64,000 nucleotides of DNA from Catenuloplanes indicus. Lineage in GTDB: Bacteria; Actinomycetota; Actinomycetes; Mycobacteriales; Micromonosporaceae. Of this stretch, positions 16,701-25,140 are shown piece after piece. The DNA lies in the NCBI RefSeq assembly GCF_030813715.1, contig NZ_JAUSUZ010000001.1, positions 1,674,001 to 1,738,000 on the forward strand. The letters run 5' to 3'. Under the pieces are notes generated by a model that did no database searches, was not told where the DNA came from, and was given only the letters and a program-made list of their open reading frames with translations. Position 1 is the stretch's first letter. The number at the start of each line of letters is the position of its first letter. Both the position numbers and the translations under genes were made by a program.

Positions 16701-18271
16701 GGGAGCTGCTGGCCGGGCCGCCCACGTTGGACGTGTGGCGGCCGCCGACCAGCAACGAGACGTACGACTGGGGCACCGACGACCGGCGGATCTGGCACGC
16801 GCTCGGCCTGGACCGGCTGCGGACCACGGTCACCGGCGTGCAGACCCGCACCGAGGCGGACGCGGTGGTGGTCGAGGTGCGCAGCACGGCCGACGGGACC
16901 GGCATCTCGTTCGCGCAGACGATGCGCTACCGGATCGACCGGGCCGGCACCGTCACGCTCACCCAGGACGTGGCCGCGACCGGCAGCGGCGTCAACATGC
17001 TGCCGTACCTGCCGCGGGTCGGGATCTCGCTGCGGCTGCCGGACGAGATGCAGAGTTTCGCCTACTACGGGCGCGGGCCGCACGAGTCGTACAACGACCG
17101 GCGCAGCGGCGCCCGGCTCGGCGTCTACCGCAGCAGCGTGGAGCGGGAGTACGTGCGCTACTCCCGGCCGCAGGCGTACGGCAACCACACCGACACGCGC
17201 TGGGCGAGTCTGCACGACGGCCGGGCCGGCCTGCTCGTCGGCGGGGCCCGGGACGTGAGCGTGACACCGTTCGACGATCTCGACCGTGCCGAGTACGACC
17301 ATCAGCTGCCGCTGGTGCGCAACGACGGCTGGGTGACGCTGCACGCGCTGGCCGGGGAGACCGGCATGGGCGAGACACCGAACTCGGTGCTGGACCCGTT
17401 CCGGCTGTCGCCGTCCCGGCCGTACTCGCACGAGCTGGTGCTGCGCCCGCTGACCCGGGCCGAGGTGCGGGCCGGCGGCGTACCGGACTCCGGCGTCGCG
17501 GCACCGTGCGCGCCGGACGTCACCGCGGCCACCGACGGCGCGATCGAGGCCGGCACGCCGGAACGGGTGGAGGTGAGCGTGGCCGCGCGGTGCGCGGACG
17601 GCCTGCGCGCGGCCGGTGTGGATCTCGCCGTGCCGGACGGCTGGACCGTCACGCCGGCGCACGCCGACCTCGGCACGGTCGTGGCCGGCAGCCCGGAGAC
17701 GGCCGCGTTCACGGTGACCGCGCCGCCGGGCACCGACCTGGGCCGGTACGAGCTGACCGCGACCGTGACGTCGCGCGACGCGGCCGGTTTCCGGACCACG
17801 GTCACCGCGGTCACCGCGACGGAGGCACCGCTGCCGGCCGGCTGGGAGTGGCTCAGCGACCGGCCGTGGGAGCAGGCCGCGAACGGCTGGGGCCCGGTCG
17901 AGAAGGACCGCAGCAACGGCGAGCAGGGCGCGGCCGACGGCAACCCGATGAGCATCGGCGGTGTCCGGTACGCCAAGGGCCTCGGCGTGCACGCCTACTC
18001 CAGCGTGCTGGCCGATCTCGGCGGCACGTGCACCCGGTTCCGCGCCGACGTCGGCGTCGACGACGAGGCCACCGGCTCGGTCGAGTTCGAGGTCTGGGCC
18101 GACGGCACGCTACGCGCCCGCAGCGGCACCGTCACCGGCGCCGGCACCGCCGTCCGGATGGACGTCGACCTGACCGGCGCGCACCAGCTCGACCTGCGCG
18201 TCACCGACGCCGGCAACGGCAACGGCATGGACCACGCCGACTGGGCCGCCGCCCGCCTGGCTTGCAACTGA
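13718..18271 (+). CDS. Secreted GH2 beta-galactosidase with LamG and NPCBM domains
   Basis: The 1517-aa protein has a signal peptide (MRPLALVLALAVVLTPGTVA), the GH2 sugar-binding domain from about residue 100 (NGEWRLKI), and an immunoglobulin-like domain. The TIM barrel has the acid/base E499 in GNEAGLG and the nucleophile E564 in MGEYAHAMGN. Between the barrel and the beta-galactosidase small-chain domain (about 960-1250) sits a LamG/concanavalin-like domain (about 623-805). The C-terminus has a NEW3-like beta domain (about 1280-1370) and an NPCBM carbohydrate-binding module (about 1371-1517). It should hydrolyse beta-galactosides in extracellular polysaccharide. The ATG at 13718 has an AGGAG site. 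No transporter or regulator gene accompanies it. Confidence 0.93.
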   Translation: MRPLALVLALAVVLTPGTVAAAAPGARPEPAPAGATAATTPVDPGGGPHTPEELYRYLEDPALVGEGQQPPHSDLRPYPDARAAVADLTDRSARNPHVLSLNGEWRLKIHDRPADVPAAFRTDGFDASGWPTASVPHTWQSDFTDHPMFRNIPEEFPDDPPRVPRDVNPTGAYVRTVDLPADWDGNRVFLRFEGVTSAYLVWVNGGYVGYDQGGYTPAEFDVTDRLRPGRNRIAVQVHRWSAGSYLEDVDQWRYSGIFRDVWLYRTAQTRLQDAYIVTDLDADYRHATLRARVDVAGPAAGHTVRGTLWDARNRTVATATVPAGTALSLPVTDPAKWSAEEPNLYALVLELLAPDGTALHTTAQPAGFREVEVRDRQVLVNGKRILIKGTNRAETDPDTGRYNTPQRQRDDVFLMKRLHLNAVRTSHYPSDPYLYRLADRHGLWVDDEVDIETHSHENCPSNCLADRPEWQAAFADRFQAMVARDKNHPSVIFWDTGNEAGLGAAHHAMAAWADANEPTRLLYHQSNSPDGDAPFADVDGPRYPTPARLENRVDASAKPVVMGEYAHAMGNGLGNFDQFWALARRNPQLQGGFIWDWADQNLRQPLILTPSAQGIQAFLVGKPEPAPGRRGQAVSLTGLDDFVDVFRDRRLDLTGPLTLDAWVKPGEWAGSFPILTKGQGYALQMRDAGTVEFGVDAGGWTAVAAAVPDDWYGQWHRVTGVYDGAALRLYIDGAQAGSVPRTGAVDPGLFEVNVGRNAETQQDNDLWSVRLGRGLVDDARVYGRALSPAELAADPAGQAVLALDFDTYQRTGDFLSLGISLSGTDGLVGSDRYLQPETAELAWAQAPIRFTATDPARGRVSVHNEQQAGAYELRLDWSLTEQARTLRSGSRTLRLGPGETVALDLGAAPANPHDRERMLNLTAVTTRDVAWARRGWTIGYDQFSAGGRAVPGILPAPVRGTPAVATRGDAITVSGPGFAYRFDAGALVSMRADGRELLAGPPTLDVWRPPTSNETYDWGTDDRRIWHALGLDRLRTTVTGVQTRTEADAVVVEVRSTADGTGISFAQTMRYRIDRAGTVTLTQDVAATGSGVNMLPYLPRVGISLRLPDEMQSFAYYGRGPHESYNDRRSGARLGVYRSSVEREYVRYSRPQAYGNHTDTRWASLHDGRAGLLVGGARDVSVTPFDDLDRAEYDHQLPLVRNDGWVTLHALAGETGMGETPNSVLDPFRLSPSRPYSHELVLRPLTRAEVRAGGVPDSGVAAPCAPDVTAATDGAIEAGTPERVEVSVAARCADGLRAAGVDLAVPDGWTVTPAHADLGTVVAGSPETAAFTVTAPPGTDLGRYELTATVTSRDAAGFRTTVTAVTATEAPLPAGWEWLSDRPWEQAANGWGPVEKDRSNGEQGAADGNPMSIGGVRYAKGLGVHAYSSVLADLGGTCTRFRADVGVDDEATGSVEFEVWADGTLRARSGTVTGAGTAVRMDVDLTGAHQLDLRVTDAGNGNGMDHADWAAARLACN

Positions 18272-18391
18272 TCCATAGCCGCGAGTTACCGAGGCATGGT
18301 TCGGCCGGCGCGATCGCGTTGCCGGCCTGACATTCCCGTGCGGCGTGTGGGCATGCACACCCTTGCCCCGGGTGCTACCCGAGGAGAATAG

Positions 18392-18404
18392 TTGGCAGTG
18401 CCAA
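18392..18404. promoter_or_regulatory. Perfect 13-bp palindrome upstream of an exported protein gene
   Basis: The sequence TTGGCAGTGCCAA has 6-bp arms around one central base. It ends 20 nt before the ATG at 18425 and just before the AGGAGG ribosome site. It could be a repressor operator or the base of a small leader hairpin. No regulator gene is adjacent. Confidence 0.35.
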
Positions 18405-18424
18405 TAGACATGAGGAGGCACGCC

Positions 18425-19249
18425 ATGAACCGCTCCGCGCTCCCCCGCCGGATCGTCATCCCCGCCGTCGCCGTCGCCGTGCTGGCCGCCGCGGCCGGCG
18501 CGGTGGCCGCCGGCACGAACGCCGCGCGACGCGACGACGCACCGGCCGCTGAACAGGTGGCCGCGACCGCGCACGATCACGGCACCCACATCACCTCCGC
18601 GAGCGGCAACACCGAACTCGCCCCGTTCGACCTGGTCGAGACCTCGGTCCGCCGGGAGGGCGACGCCGTGGTGTTCACCGAGAAGGTCCGCGGCACCGCC
18701 GGCGACAAGACCCCCGACCCGGTCGGTACGTTCGGCGGCAGCTCCGTGCTCAGCTACGTCTGGCCGATCTCCCTCAACGCCGCCACCGTCGGCTTCACCA
18801 AGGACAGCGGCACCCTCGCCCTCGCCGCCACCAGCCACCCCGACTTCGACGACACACCGCTGGCCGACGAGAACAACAACGGCAAGAAGGACGACGACGG
18901 CGGCCTCTGGCACGCCCACTGGGTCATCCTCGTCCCGGACACCACCCGCCCGGACGGGGCGCTGAAGGTCCGCGACATCGCACCCGGTGAGACACCCGCG
19001 CTGCCGGCGACCTGGCCCGGCGTGCCGATCTACATCGACAGCCCCTCCTACCCCACCGAACTGACCGGGCAGACCGTCCGCATCGACGTACCCATGCAGG
19101 TCCTCGGCGCACCCGACACGTTCTCCTACGACGGCGTCACCGCGGCCCTCAAGGTCAACGCCGACCTGCACGACCCGCTGCTGCGCGTCGAGAACGTCTT
19201 CGACGTCGCCTCCGGCGACCTGTCCCTGCCGGGCCGCTTCGAGAACTGA
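18425..19249 (+). CDS. Exported protein of unknown function
   Basis: The 274-aa protein begins with an uncleaved-anchor-like or signal segment (RRIVIPAVAVAVLAAAAGAV) followed by a His-containing stretch (AHDHGTHITSASGN). The rest is beta-rich, with TVGFTKDSGTLALAA, an acidic ADENNNGKKDDDGG segment that could bind calcium, and WHAHWVILVPDT. I do not recognise the family. The start is well fixed by AGGAGG 8 nt before ATG. It is monocistronic, with a palindrome upstream and a hairpin downstream. Confidence 0.8.
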   Translation: MNRSALPRRIVIPAVAVAVLAAAAGAVAAGTNAARRDDAPAAEQVAATAHDHGTHITSASGNTELAPFDLVETSVRREGDAVVFTEKVRGTAGDKTPDPVGTFGGSSVLSYVWPISLNAATVGFTKDSGTLALAATSHPDFDDTPLADENNNGKKDDDGGLWHAHWVILVPDTTRPDGALKVRDIAPGETPALPATWPGVPIYIDSPSYPTELTGQTVRIDVPMQVLGAPDTFSYDGVTAALKVNADLHDPLLRVENVFDVASGDLSLPGRFEN

Positions 19250-19265
19250 GCAAGGCCGACGGCCG

Positions 19266-19293
19266 GCCGGGTCGTGGTGCACCGCGACCCGGC
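19266..19293 (+). terminator. Hairpin after the exported protein gene
   Basis: A 9-bp perfect stem (19266-19274 with 19285-19293) with a 10-nt loop starts 17 nt after the stop codon at 19249. It fits a factor-assisted or weak intrinsic terminator. Confidence 0.55.
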
Positions 19294-19561
19294 ACCGGGG
19301 GAAGACCCGGTCGTGGTCGGCCGGGCTGCGCGGCAGCACCCCGGGCCCGGTGCCGCCGGGCTCCGGCCGGCGTTGAGCAGCACCCGGACACCCGGCCGCT
19401 CGGCCGTGCGGCGCTACGCCAGGGACGCCCGGCTCAGCGCGCTCATCTCGGCGCCACGGATGGCCAGCGCCGGCTTCGCCCGGCTGGGGGACGGCCGCCC
19501 GAGCGCCGACCTGGGCGACGGGGTTCGGATGCGGATGCCGCAACGTACGACGCGACCGGGC
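19294..19561. other. Intergenic stretch without recognised content
   Basis: Between the terminator hairpin and the end of the minus-strand TPR-CHAT gene I see only open frames typical of high-GC DNA, no start with a ribosome site, and no motif that I can assign. Confidence 0.5.
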
Positions 19562-22500
19562 TCAGCGGCCCTGGTGGGTGAACGCTGCCCAGGAGACCGG
19601 GTCGGCGGCGCGCGGGCCGGCGCAGCGGGACGCCAGCGCGGGCGGCATGCCCGGCAGTGGGAGCCGGTGCGGATCGAGCATCCAGAGCTGGGCGGCGTGC
19701 AGCGCGTCGGCCGGCTCCCGGCCCGCCACCTCGAGATGGTGGTGGATGAGGTACATCAGCAGCGAGGTCTCCGCGTCCGGCACCTCCCACAGCGACCCGA
19801 AGACGGTCCGGGTCCCGGCCGCCAGGAACGTGCTGGCCAGGCTGAACGCCTCGTCGTGGGCGGTGCCGGTGATCCCGGTCGCGCACGCGGCCAGGAACAC
19901 CCGCTCGATCGACAGTTCGGCGGTCCGGGACGCGTCGAGCAGCCGGCGTGCGGTGAGCGCGCCTCCGGCGAGTTCCAGCCGTGCCTCCGCCGGGCGGGCC
20001 CGGTCCGCGCGGCCGTGACAGGCCAGGTGCAGCAGGGACGGGCCGGGTGCGGCCGCGGCCACCCAGTCGAGCACCCGGTCCGGGGTGCCGTCCGTACCGC
20101 CGAGGTAGACACCGCCGGGGTAGAACGCCTCCCGGATCGCGCGGGCCTCCAGGCCGGCGAACGGCAGGTTCCCGGCCGGGTCGCCGACGACCAGGGCGGA
20201 CCGGACCGGCCGCACCGGGGCGTGCGCGGTGGCGGTGAACGCGCGGGCGGAGACCGCGTAGGAGACGACGGCATCGTGCACGAGGTAGCGGCCGCCGTGG
20301 CGGGCGGCGTGCCACGGCACGAGCGCGAGGATGCCCATCGGGATCAGTACCAGGCGGACCGGCCGGCGCAGGCTCCACCGGGCGGTGTGCCGCAGCAGCG
20401 GACCGGCGGCGGCCGCCCACGCCCACCGGCAGACCTCCTCAAGCGGCGGGCCGCCGTCATCGTCCGGTTCGGCGTCGCGCCCGGGTCCCGGCCGGGTGCG
20501 CCGGCCGCGCGCGCGGGAGCGCGCGTCGGCGGCGGCGAAGCGGGCGAGCAGCGAGCCGGGCGGCGCGGCCAAGCCGGGCAGGTCGAGCGTGACCACCTCG
20601 CCGGTGACCGGCACGACGACCGCCGCGCCGGTCTGCTCGGCGGTGGCCGGGGTCAGGTAGACCAGCGCGTCCGCGCCGGCGGCGGTCAGGGCCGCCCGCA
20701 GTTCCGCGGGCGTGACCGGCTGCGGCTCGCGGACGTCCAGCGCGCGGAACACCTCGGCGCGCAGCGCGTCCGGGGCCTCCGGCCCGCCGCTGACCGCGCC
20801 GAGCAGCGCGCCGGTGACCTCGTCGCTGCCGTAGCCGTCGGTGGTGCGCCAGCGTTCGGCGAGATCGGGGCGGCCGGCCGCGACCAGCCGGTCCGGGATG
20901 GTGCGGGAGGCGGTGGCCGCCTGCAGCACCAGGCCCCGGCCCGCGTCGAGCGCGGCGACCAGGTCGCCGGTGGCGCCGTCCTGGCGGCACCAGGCGGCCA
21001 CGCGCATCGCGGTGGCCGCGGCCTCCCCGGCGGCCGCGACGGCGTCGTCGGTCCCGGACTGCAGCAGCACCTGGGCGGCGTGGCCGTGGACGGCGGTCAG
21101 CCCGAGCCGGCGGGATTCGGCGCGGTCGCCGCCGGTCATCCGGATCGCCTCGGCGAGCCCCATCCGCACCTGCGCATACATCTCGGTGTACACACCGGGG
21201 CTCTGCGCCACCGCCTCCGACGACCAGTGCAGGGCCAGGGCCGCGTCGGCCGGGTCGCCACCGTTGCGGGCCAGCCCTTGGGCCGCGGTCATGCCGAGCC
21301 CGGCGATGACGGGCCGCAGCCTGTGCCCGTCCGGTACCCGGGCGCGGATCTCGCCGAGCCGGCGCAGGCACTCCCTCAGCACGCGCGGATCGTGCCTGGT
21401 GCGGGCCGCGATCAGGGGTCCGGTGACCGCCATGAGCGCGTCGGCCGCGGCGCTCGTGTCGCCCTCCCGCAGTGGTGAGTCGCCGAGCCGGAACGATCTG
21501 GTGCCGTCGGCCCCGTCGAGGATGTCCTCGAAGAGACCGATCAGCGGGAGGACCGTCTGCTGCACGGTGAGGTTCGGCCCGGCGTCGCGTACCTCGCGGG
21601 CGAACCGGCGGACGTCGTCGGCGGCACCCAGGCCGTCCCGGCGAGCGCGGTCGATGAGGTCCATGGCCCGGCTCATCACCCTCAGGTCGGGATCGTCGGA
21701 CTCGACCAGCGACGCCGTGGAGGCCCGCCAGGCCCGGCGGTCGCCGTCGTTGAGTGCGCGCAGCATCAGCGCCATGCCCAGGGCTTTCCGCGCATCGGCA
21801 CTGATGTCGGCGGTCGTGCCCGGTCCGGTCATCGCCCGCACCGCCGCGGCCACGACGGGGGCCGGGTCGGCCGAGGTCCGGGCGGCGGCGGCGAAGCCGG
21901 TGAGCGCATCCGCGGAGTCCAGCAGCCGCTGCCATTCGGGCGTGGGATCGGAGATCGTGTGCCCGGCCCGCATCAGCGCCGTGATCCGGTCCATGTCCAC
22001 GGACTCGGGCGTGGCCACGCCCGACCTCATCTCGGACAGGGCGACGACGGTGGCCAGCATGGCGCGGGTGTCCGGATCCCCGGTGCCGCCGCTACGGTCG
22101 AACACGGCCCTGGCCTCGGCCGCCCGGTCGCCGATGATGCGGGCGCCGGGTGGCACGACGTGGGGATCGGCGGCCGACTCCGCCTCGATGCGGCTGTTCG
22201 TCATCAGCAGCCGCCTGGTGTGGATCTCCATCAGCTGGTCGTCGTCGGAGGCCGCGGCCGCCTCGTGCAGCGCCCGGTCGAAGTAGGCGTCCGCCCGGTC
22301 GAGGTCCTCGGGCGCGTGCCCCTGCTGCCAGCGCACGACGTGGGCGCGGGCCAGGTCGTACCAGGCATCCGAGCCGTCCAGCAGTGCCACGGCCCGGCCG
22401 GCGTCCTCGACGGTGCCGCGGATCTCGGCGCGTTCGCGCAGCAGACGCCCGCACGCGACGCGGGTCTCCGGTGCGACGGCGAGGAGCCGTTCGTACCGGG

Positions 22501-23269
22501 CGATCGCGGCGTCCAGATCGGCCGGTGCCGCGCCGGTCTCCCACCGGTCCCGGAACGCCTCGGCCAGCCACTCGTGCAGCATCGGCAGTGCCGGATCGTC
22601 CGGATCCACGGCGAGCGTGTCCGCGCGCAGGCCGGCGGCGATCGCCGCGTCGAACGACGCCGGGTCCTCGTCGAGCCAGGCCCGGCGACGCAGGCAGTCG
22701 CACAGCAGCGCCCCGGCCAGCACCAGATCCGGCAGGTCCGGGGCGAGGGTGTCGAGCGCGGCGGTGAGGTCGTCGATCCCCTGGTCCAGGTGGGCGCGCT
22801 CGCCGGCCAGGTCGAACAGCACGAGCAGCAACAGGCCGCGCGGCAGCCGGACGTGCGCCAGCAGGCCCGGGTCGTCGATGCCGGCCCGGGCCCGGTCGAT
22901 CTCGGCGAGGGCGCGGCGCGCTTCGTCCTCCGGCCGCAGCGGTCCCGGGCCGGCCGGCCCGAAGCAGACGGTCCGGGCCCGCTGCCAGTGCGCGTCGATC
23001 AGCAGGAGCAGATTCTCCGCCCGCAGCGGGCCGGGGAGCAGGCCGGACACCACCAGGCTGAACGCGTCGATCGCCGCCTGCCAGTCGTCGGCGGAGCCGG
23101 TGCGCCCGCCCCGCTCGGCGTAGGCGCGGGCGAGCTGGTGCCGCCACCACAGTCGCTCCTCCTCGCCGTCGTCGACGGCCAGCGCGCGCAGCTCCCCGAT
23201 CGCCTCGGTCAGCGTGGCGAGGTCGCCGTCCTCCTCGTAGCGGGTGAGCGCCTCCTCCGCGGCGTTCAC
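19562..23269 (-). CDS. TPR-like CHAT-domain caspase-fold protease
   Basis: The 1235-aa protein has about 850 residues of helical, TPR-like repeats and a C-terminal CHAT protease domain (about 900-1235). The catalytic dyad is visible as LLHLACHG (H1085) and FLAACATG (C1129). Other CHAT landmarks are PMGILALVPWHAA, SALVVGDPAGNLPFAGLEA and FGSLWEVPDAETSLLMYL. CHAT proteases are relatives of caspases and separase and usually cleave a specific partner when triggered. It is the last gene of the minus operon; its GTG start overlaps the caspase stop as GTGA. The substrate and trigger are unknown; neighbouring open proteins are candidates. Confidence 0.92.
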   Translation of the reverse strand: MNAAEEALTRYEEDGDLATLTEAIGELRALAVDDGEEERLWWRHQLARAYAERGGRTGSADDWQAAIDAFSLVVSGLLPGPLRAENLLLLIDAHWQRARTVCFGPAGPGPLRPEDEARRALAEIDRARAGIDDPGLLAHVRLPRGLLLLVLFDLAGERAHLDQGIDDLTAALDTLAPDLPDLVLAGALLCDCLRRRAWLDEDPASFDAAIAAGLRADTLAVDPDDPALPMLHEWLAEAFRDRWETGAAPADLDAAIARYERLLAVAPETRVACGRLLRERAEIRGTVEDAGRAVALLDGSDAWYDLARAHVVRWQQGHAPEDLDRADAYFDRALHEAAAASDDDQLMEIHTRRLLMTNSRIEAESAADPHVVPPGARIIGDRAAEARAVFDRSGGTGDPDTRAMLATVVALSEMRSGVATPESVDMDRITALMRAGHTISDPTPEWQRLLDSADALTGFAAAARTSADPAPVVAAAVRAMTGPGTTADISADARKALGMALMLRALNDGDRRAWRASTASLVESDDPDLRVMSRAMDLIDRARRDGLGAADDVRRFAREVRDAGPNLTVQQTVLPLIGLFEDILDGADGTRSFRLGDSPLREGDTSAAADALMAVTGPLIAARTRHDPRVLRECLRRLGEIRARVPDGHRLRPVIAGLGMTAAQGLARNGGDPADAALALHWSSEAVAQSPGVYTEMYAQVRMGLAEAIRMTGGDRAESRRLGLTAVHGHAAQVLLQSGTDDAVAAAGEAAATAMRVAAWCRQDGATGDLVAALDAGRGLVLQAATASRTIPDRLVAAGRPDLAERWRTTDGYGSDEVTGALLGAVSGGPEAPDALRAEVFRALDVREPQPVTPAELRAALTAAGADALVYLTPATAEQTGAAVVVPVTGEVVTLDLPGLAAPPGSLLARFAAADARSRARGRRTRPGPGRDAEPDDDGGPPLEEVCRWAWAAAAGPLLRHTARWSLRRPVRLVLIPMGILALVPWHAARHGGRYLVHDAVVSYAVSARAFTATAHAPVRPVRSALVVGDPAGNLPFAGLEARAIREAFYPGGVYLGGTDGTPDRVLDWVAAAAPGPSLLHLACHGRADRARPAEARLELAGGALTARRLLDASRTAELSIERVFLAACATGITGTAHDEAFSLASTFLAAGTRTVFGSLWEVPDAETSLLMYLIHHHLEVAGREPADALHAAQLWMLDPHRLPLPGMPPALASRCAGPRAADPVSWAAFTHQGR

Positions 23270-25140
23270 GGCACCACCGTCCGCAGCTCGACCATCGTGG
23301 TCGTCCAGTCGCAGGCGGCGTCGGGCTCGTCCTCTCCCGCGTCGCGGTGCAGGGCGGCCCGGCCGAGCCGGTCCAGCACGCCGCGCAGGCCGAGCGGGGC
23401 GCGGTCGCCGGCCGGGACCGGGTCGCCGAGGGCGGGCAGTTCGAAGGCACGGCTGCCGAACTCCTCCTCGGCCGCGATCAGCTTCAGCCAGTCGCGGGCC
23501 TCACGGCCGGGCTCCGGCGGGGTACCGGCGGGCAGGCTGAGCCGCACCCGGCGGCCGTTGACGGCGGCGCCCCACCGGCCGGCACCGATCAGTTCGCCAC
23601 GCAGCAGGCCGGCGTGGATGCGGTACCGGCCGGTCAGGTCGAGCAGCGCGCAGTGCAGGTCCCGGTCGGTGGTGTTGCGGACGCGGATGAAGACCGCCGG
23701 CGGTGTCCAGCCCTCGGGGCCGTACCGGTACGCCAGCGTGATCGCGCCGTCCGCGCCGAGCGGCAGCGCCGGGCGGTCCAGCGGCACGATCCGTTCCCCG
23801 GGCAGCGCCTCCACGATCTCCAGCCGGACGCCACCGGCCAGCGCGGAGAACGGGTTCGCCAGGCCGTGCACCTGCCGCCACCGGGCGATGTGCTCGCCGG
23901 TACGCACCGCGGCGTGCGCGAGCGCGGCCGCATCCGCGCCGGTCACGTCCGCGGTGAGCGGCACGCCGTCCGCGCCGAGGATCCGGGCCCGGCCGGGCTC
24001 GGTGACCTGCACCCGCAGCTCAGGTGCGGCGTCGCCGGGCGGGCGCAGGTGCACCGACTCGGCGATCCGCGCGGCGATCAGCGGTTCCTCGGCCGCGGCG
24101 GTGAGCGGCGGCTGCGGCAGGCCGGTGAGCACCACCGGGTACTGGCGGCCGGGGTCCGGCGCCCACCCGACCGGCTCGACGATCGTGTGCGTGGTGCGCA
24201 CCTGGACCGCCCGCACCGTCCGGGCCGGACGGCTGCCCGCGACCGCGGCGGTCAGCGGCCCGGCCGGCGGCAGCCCGTGGCAGGTACCGCCGTCGATCTC
24301 CCAGCGCCCGTGCAGGCCCCGCAGCACCATGCCGGCCGCGGGTGGCCGGCTCGTGCCGCCGAGGAACTGCCGGTCGGCGTCCGCGTCGCCGCCGAGCTGC
24401 GGTGTCTGCCGGCCGACCCGGCCCTCGACCCGGCACCGGACCGCGGCCGCCAGCTCACGGTAGGTGGCGTGCGGCCCCAGTTCGGCGATCGCGCGCAGCA
24501 GCGCCCAGCTGAAGACGCCGCGCACCGGCCCGCCGTCCTCCATCGCGTGCTCCTGGGCCAGTTCGTCCGAGCGGCAGGCGGCGAGCGCGACGTGCCGGGC
24601 GGTGCCGGGCAGCGCCGACCAGCCGTCGCGCAGCTCCGGGATGAGCGTGCCGGCGCGCGGTGGCACGGTGGCGGACGGGACCGCTCTGCCCCGGGCGGAC
24701 GGCAGCAGCCGGGTGGCGCCGCCGGAATGGCAACTGTCCAGCACGGCGACGACGTGGGCGCCGTTCGCGGCGGCCGCGTCCAGCAGCACCGACACCTCCT
24801 TGTCGATCAGGTCCGGCACGCCGCCTCGCCGGCTGTCCGCGCAGACCAGCGTCTGGAGCCGGCCGGTCGGTTCGAGAAAACACAGCTCCGGGGGTACGGG
24901 TGCGACCGAGCCGTGCCCGGCGAACCAGAACAGCGCGGTGTCGCCCGGCCCGGCCCGGCCGAGGTCGCGCAGGCCGGCGATGACCGCGTCCCGGCCCGCG
25001 GCCCGGTCGGTGAGCAGCCGGGGCTCCACCGTCGTACGGGTGCGCACAAAGGCGGCGGCGGCCTCCGCGTCGGCGCGGGCACCGCGCAGCGGTGCGTCCG
25101 GGTAGTCGTCGATGCCGACGATGAGCGCGTGGACGGTCAC
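23266..25140 (-). CDS. Caspase-family (C14) protease with long C-terminal extension
   Basis: The 624-aa protein starts with a caspase p20-like domain: HALIVGIDDYPDAPLRGARA, then ALFWFAGHGS (H76) and VAVLDSCHSGG (C137). A p10-like part with FSWALLRAIAELG, TYRELAAAV and QTPQLGGDAD follows to about residue 270. The remaining 350 residues are beta-rich and unassigned, perhaps a sensor or target-binding part (one segment has ERIVPLDRPALPLGADG). The GTG start overlaps the upstream stop as GTGA, so it is coupled to the cyclase-like gene. Prokaryotic caspases of this type act in regulated death or conflict systems; here the role is inferred from neighbours. Confidence 0.93.
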   Translation of the reverse strand: MTVHALIVGIDDYPDAPLRGARADAEAAAAFVRTRTTVEPRLLTDRAAGRDAVIAGLRDLGRAGPGDTALFWFAGHGSVAPVPPELCFLEPTGRLQTLVCADSRRGGVPDLIDKEVSVLLDAAAANGAHVVAVLDSCHSGGATRLLPSARGRAVPSATVPPRAGTLIPELRDGWSALPGTARHVALAACRSDELAQEHAMEDGGPVRGVFSWALLRAIAELGPHATYRELAAAVRCRVEGRVGRQTPQLGGDADADRQFLGGTSRPPAAGMVLRGLHGRWEIDGGTCHGLPPAGPLTAAVAGSRPARTVRAVQVRTTHTIVEPVGWAPDPGRQYPVVLTGLPQPPLTAAAEEPLIAARIAESVHLRPPGDAAPELRVQVTEPGRARILGADGVPLTADVTGADAAALAHAAVRTGEHIARWRQVHGLANPFSALAGGVRLEIVEALPGERIVPLDRPALPLGADGAITLAYRYGPEGWTPPAVFIRVRNTTDRDLHCALLDLTGRYRIHAGLLRGELIGAGRWGAAVNGRRVRLSLPAGTPPEPGREARDWLKLIAAEEEFGSRAFELPALGDPVPAGDRAPLGLRGVLDRLGRAALHRDAGEDEPDAACDWTTTMVELRTVVP

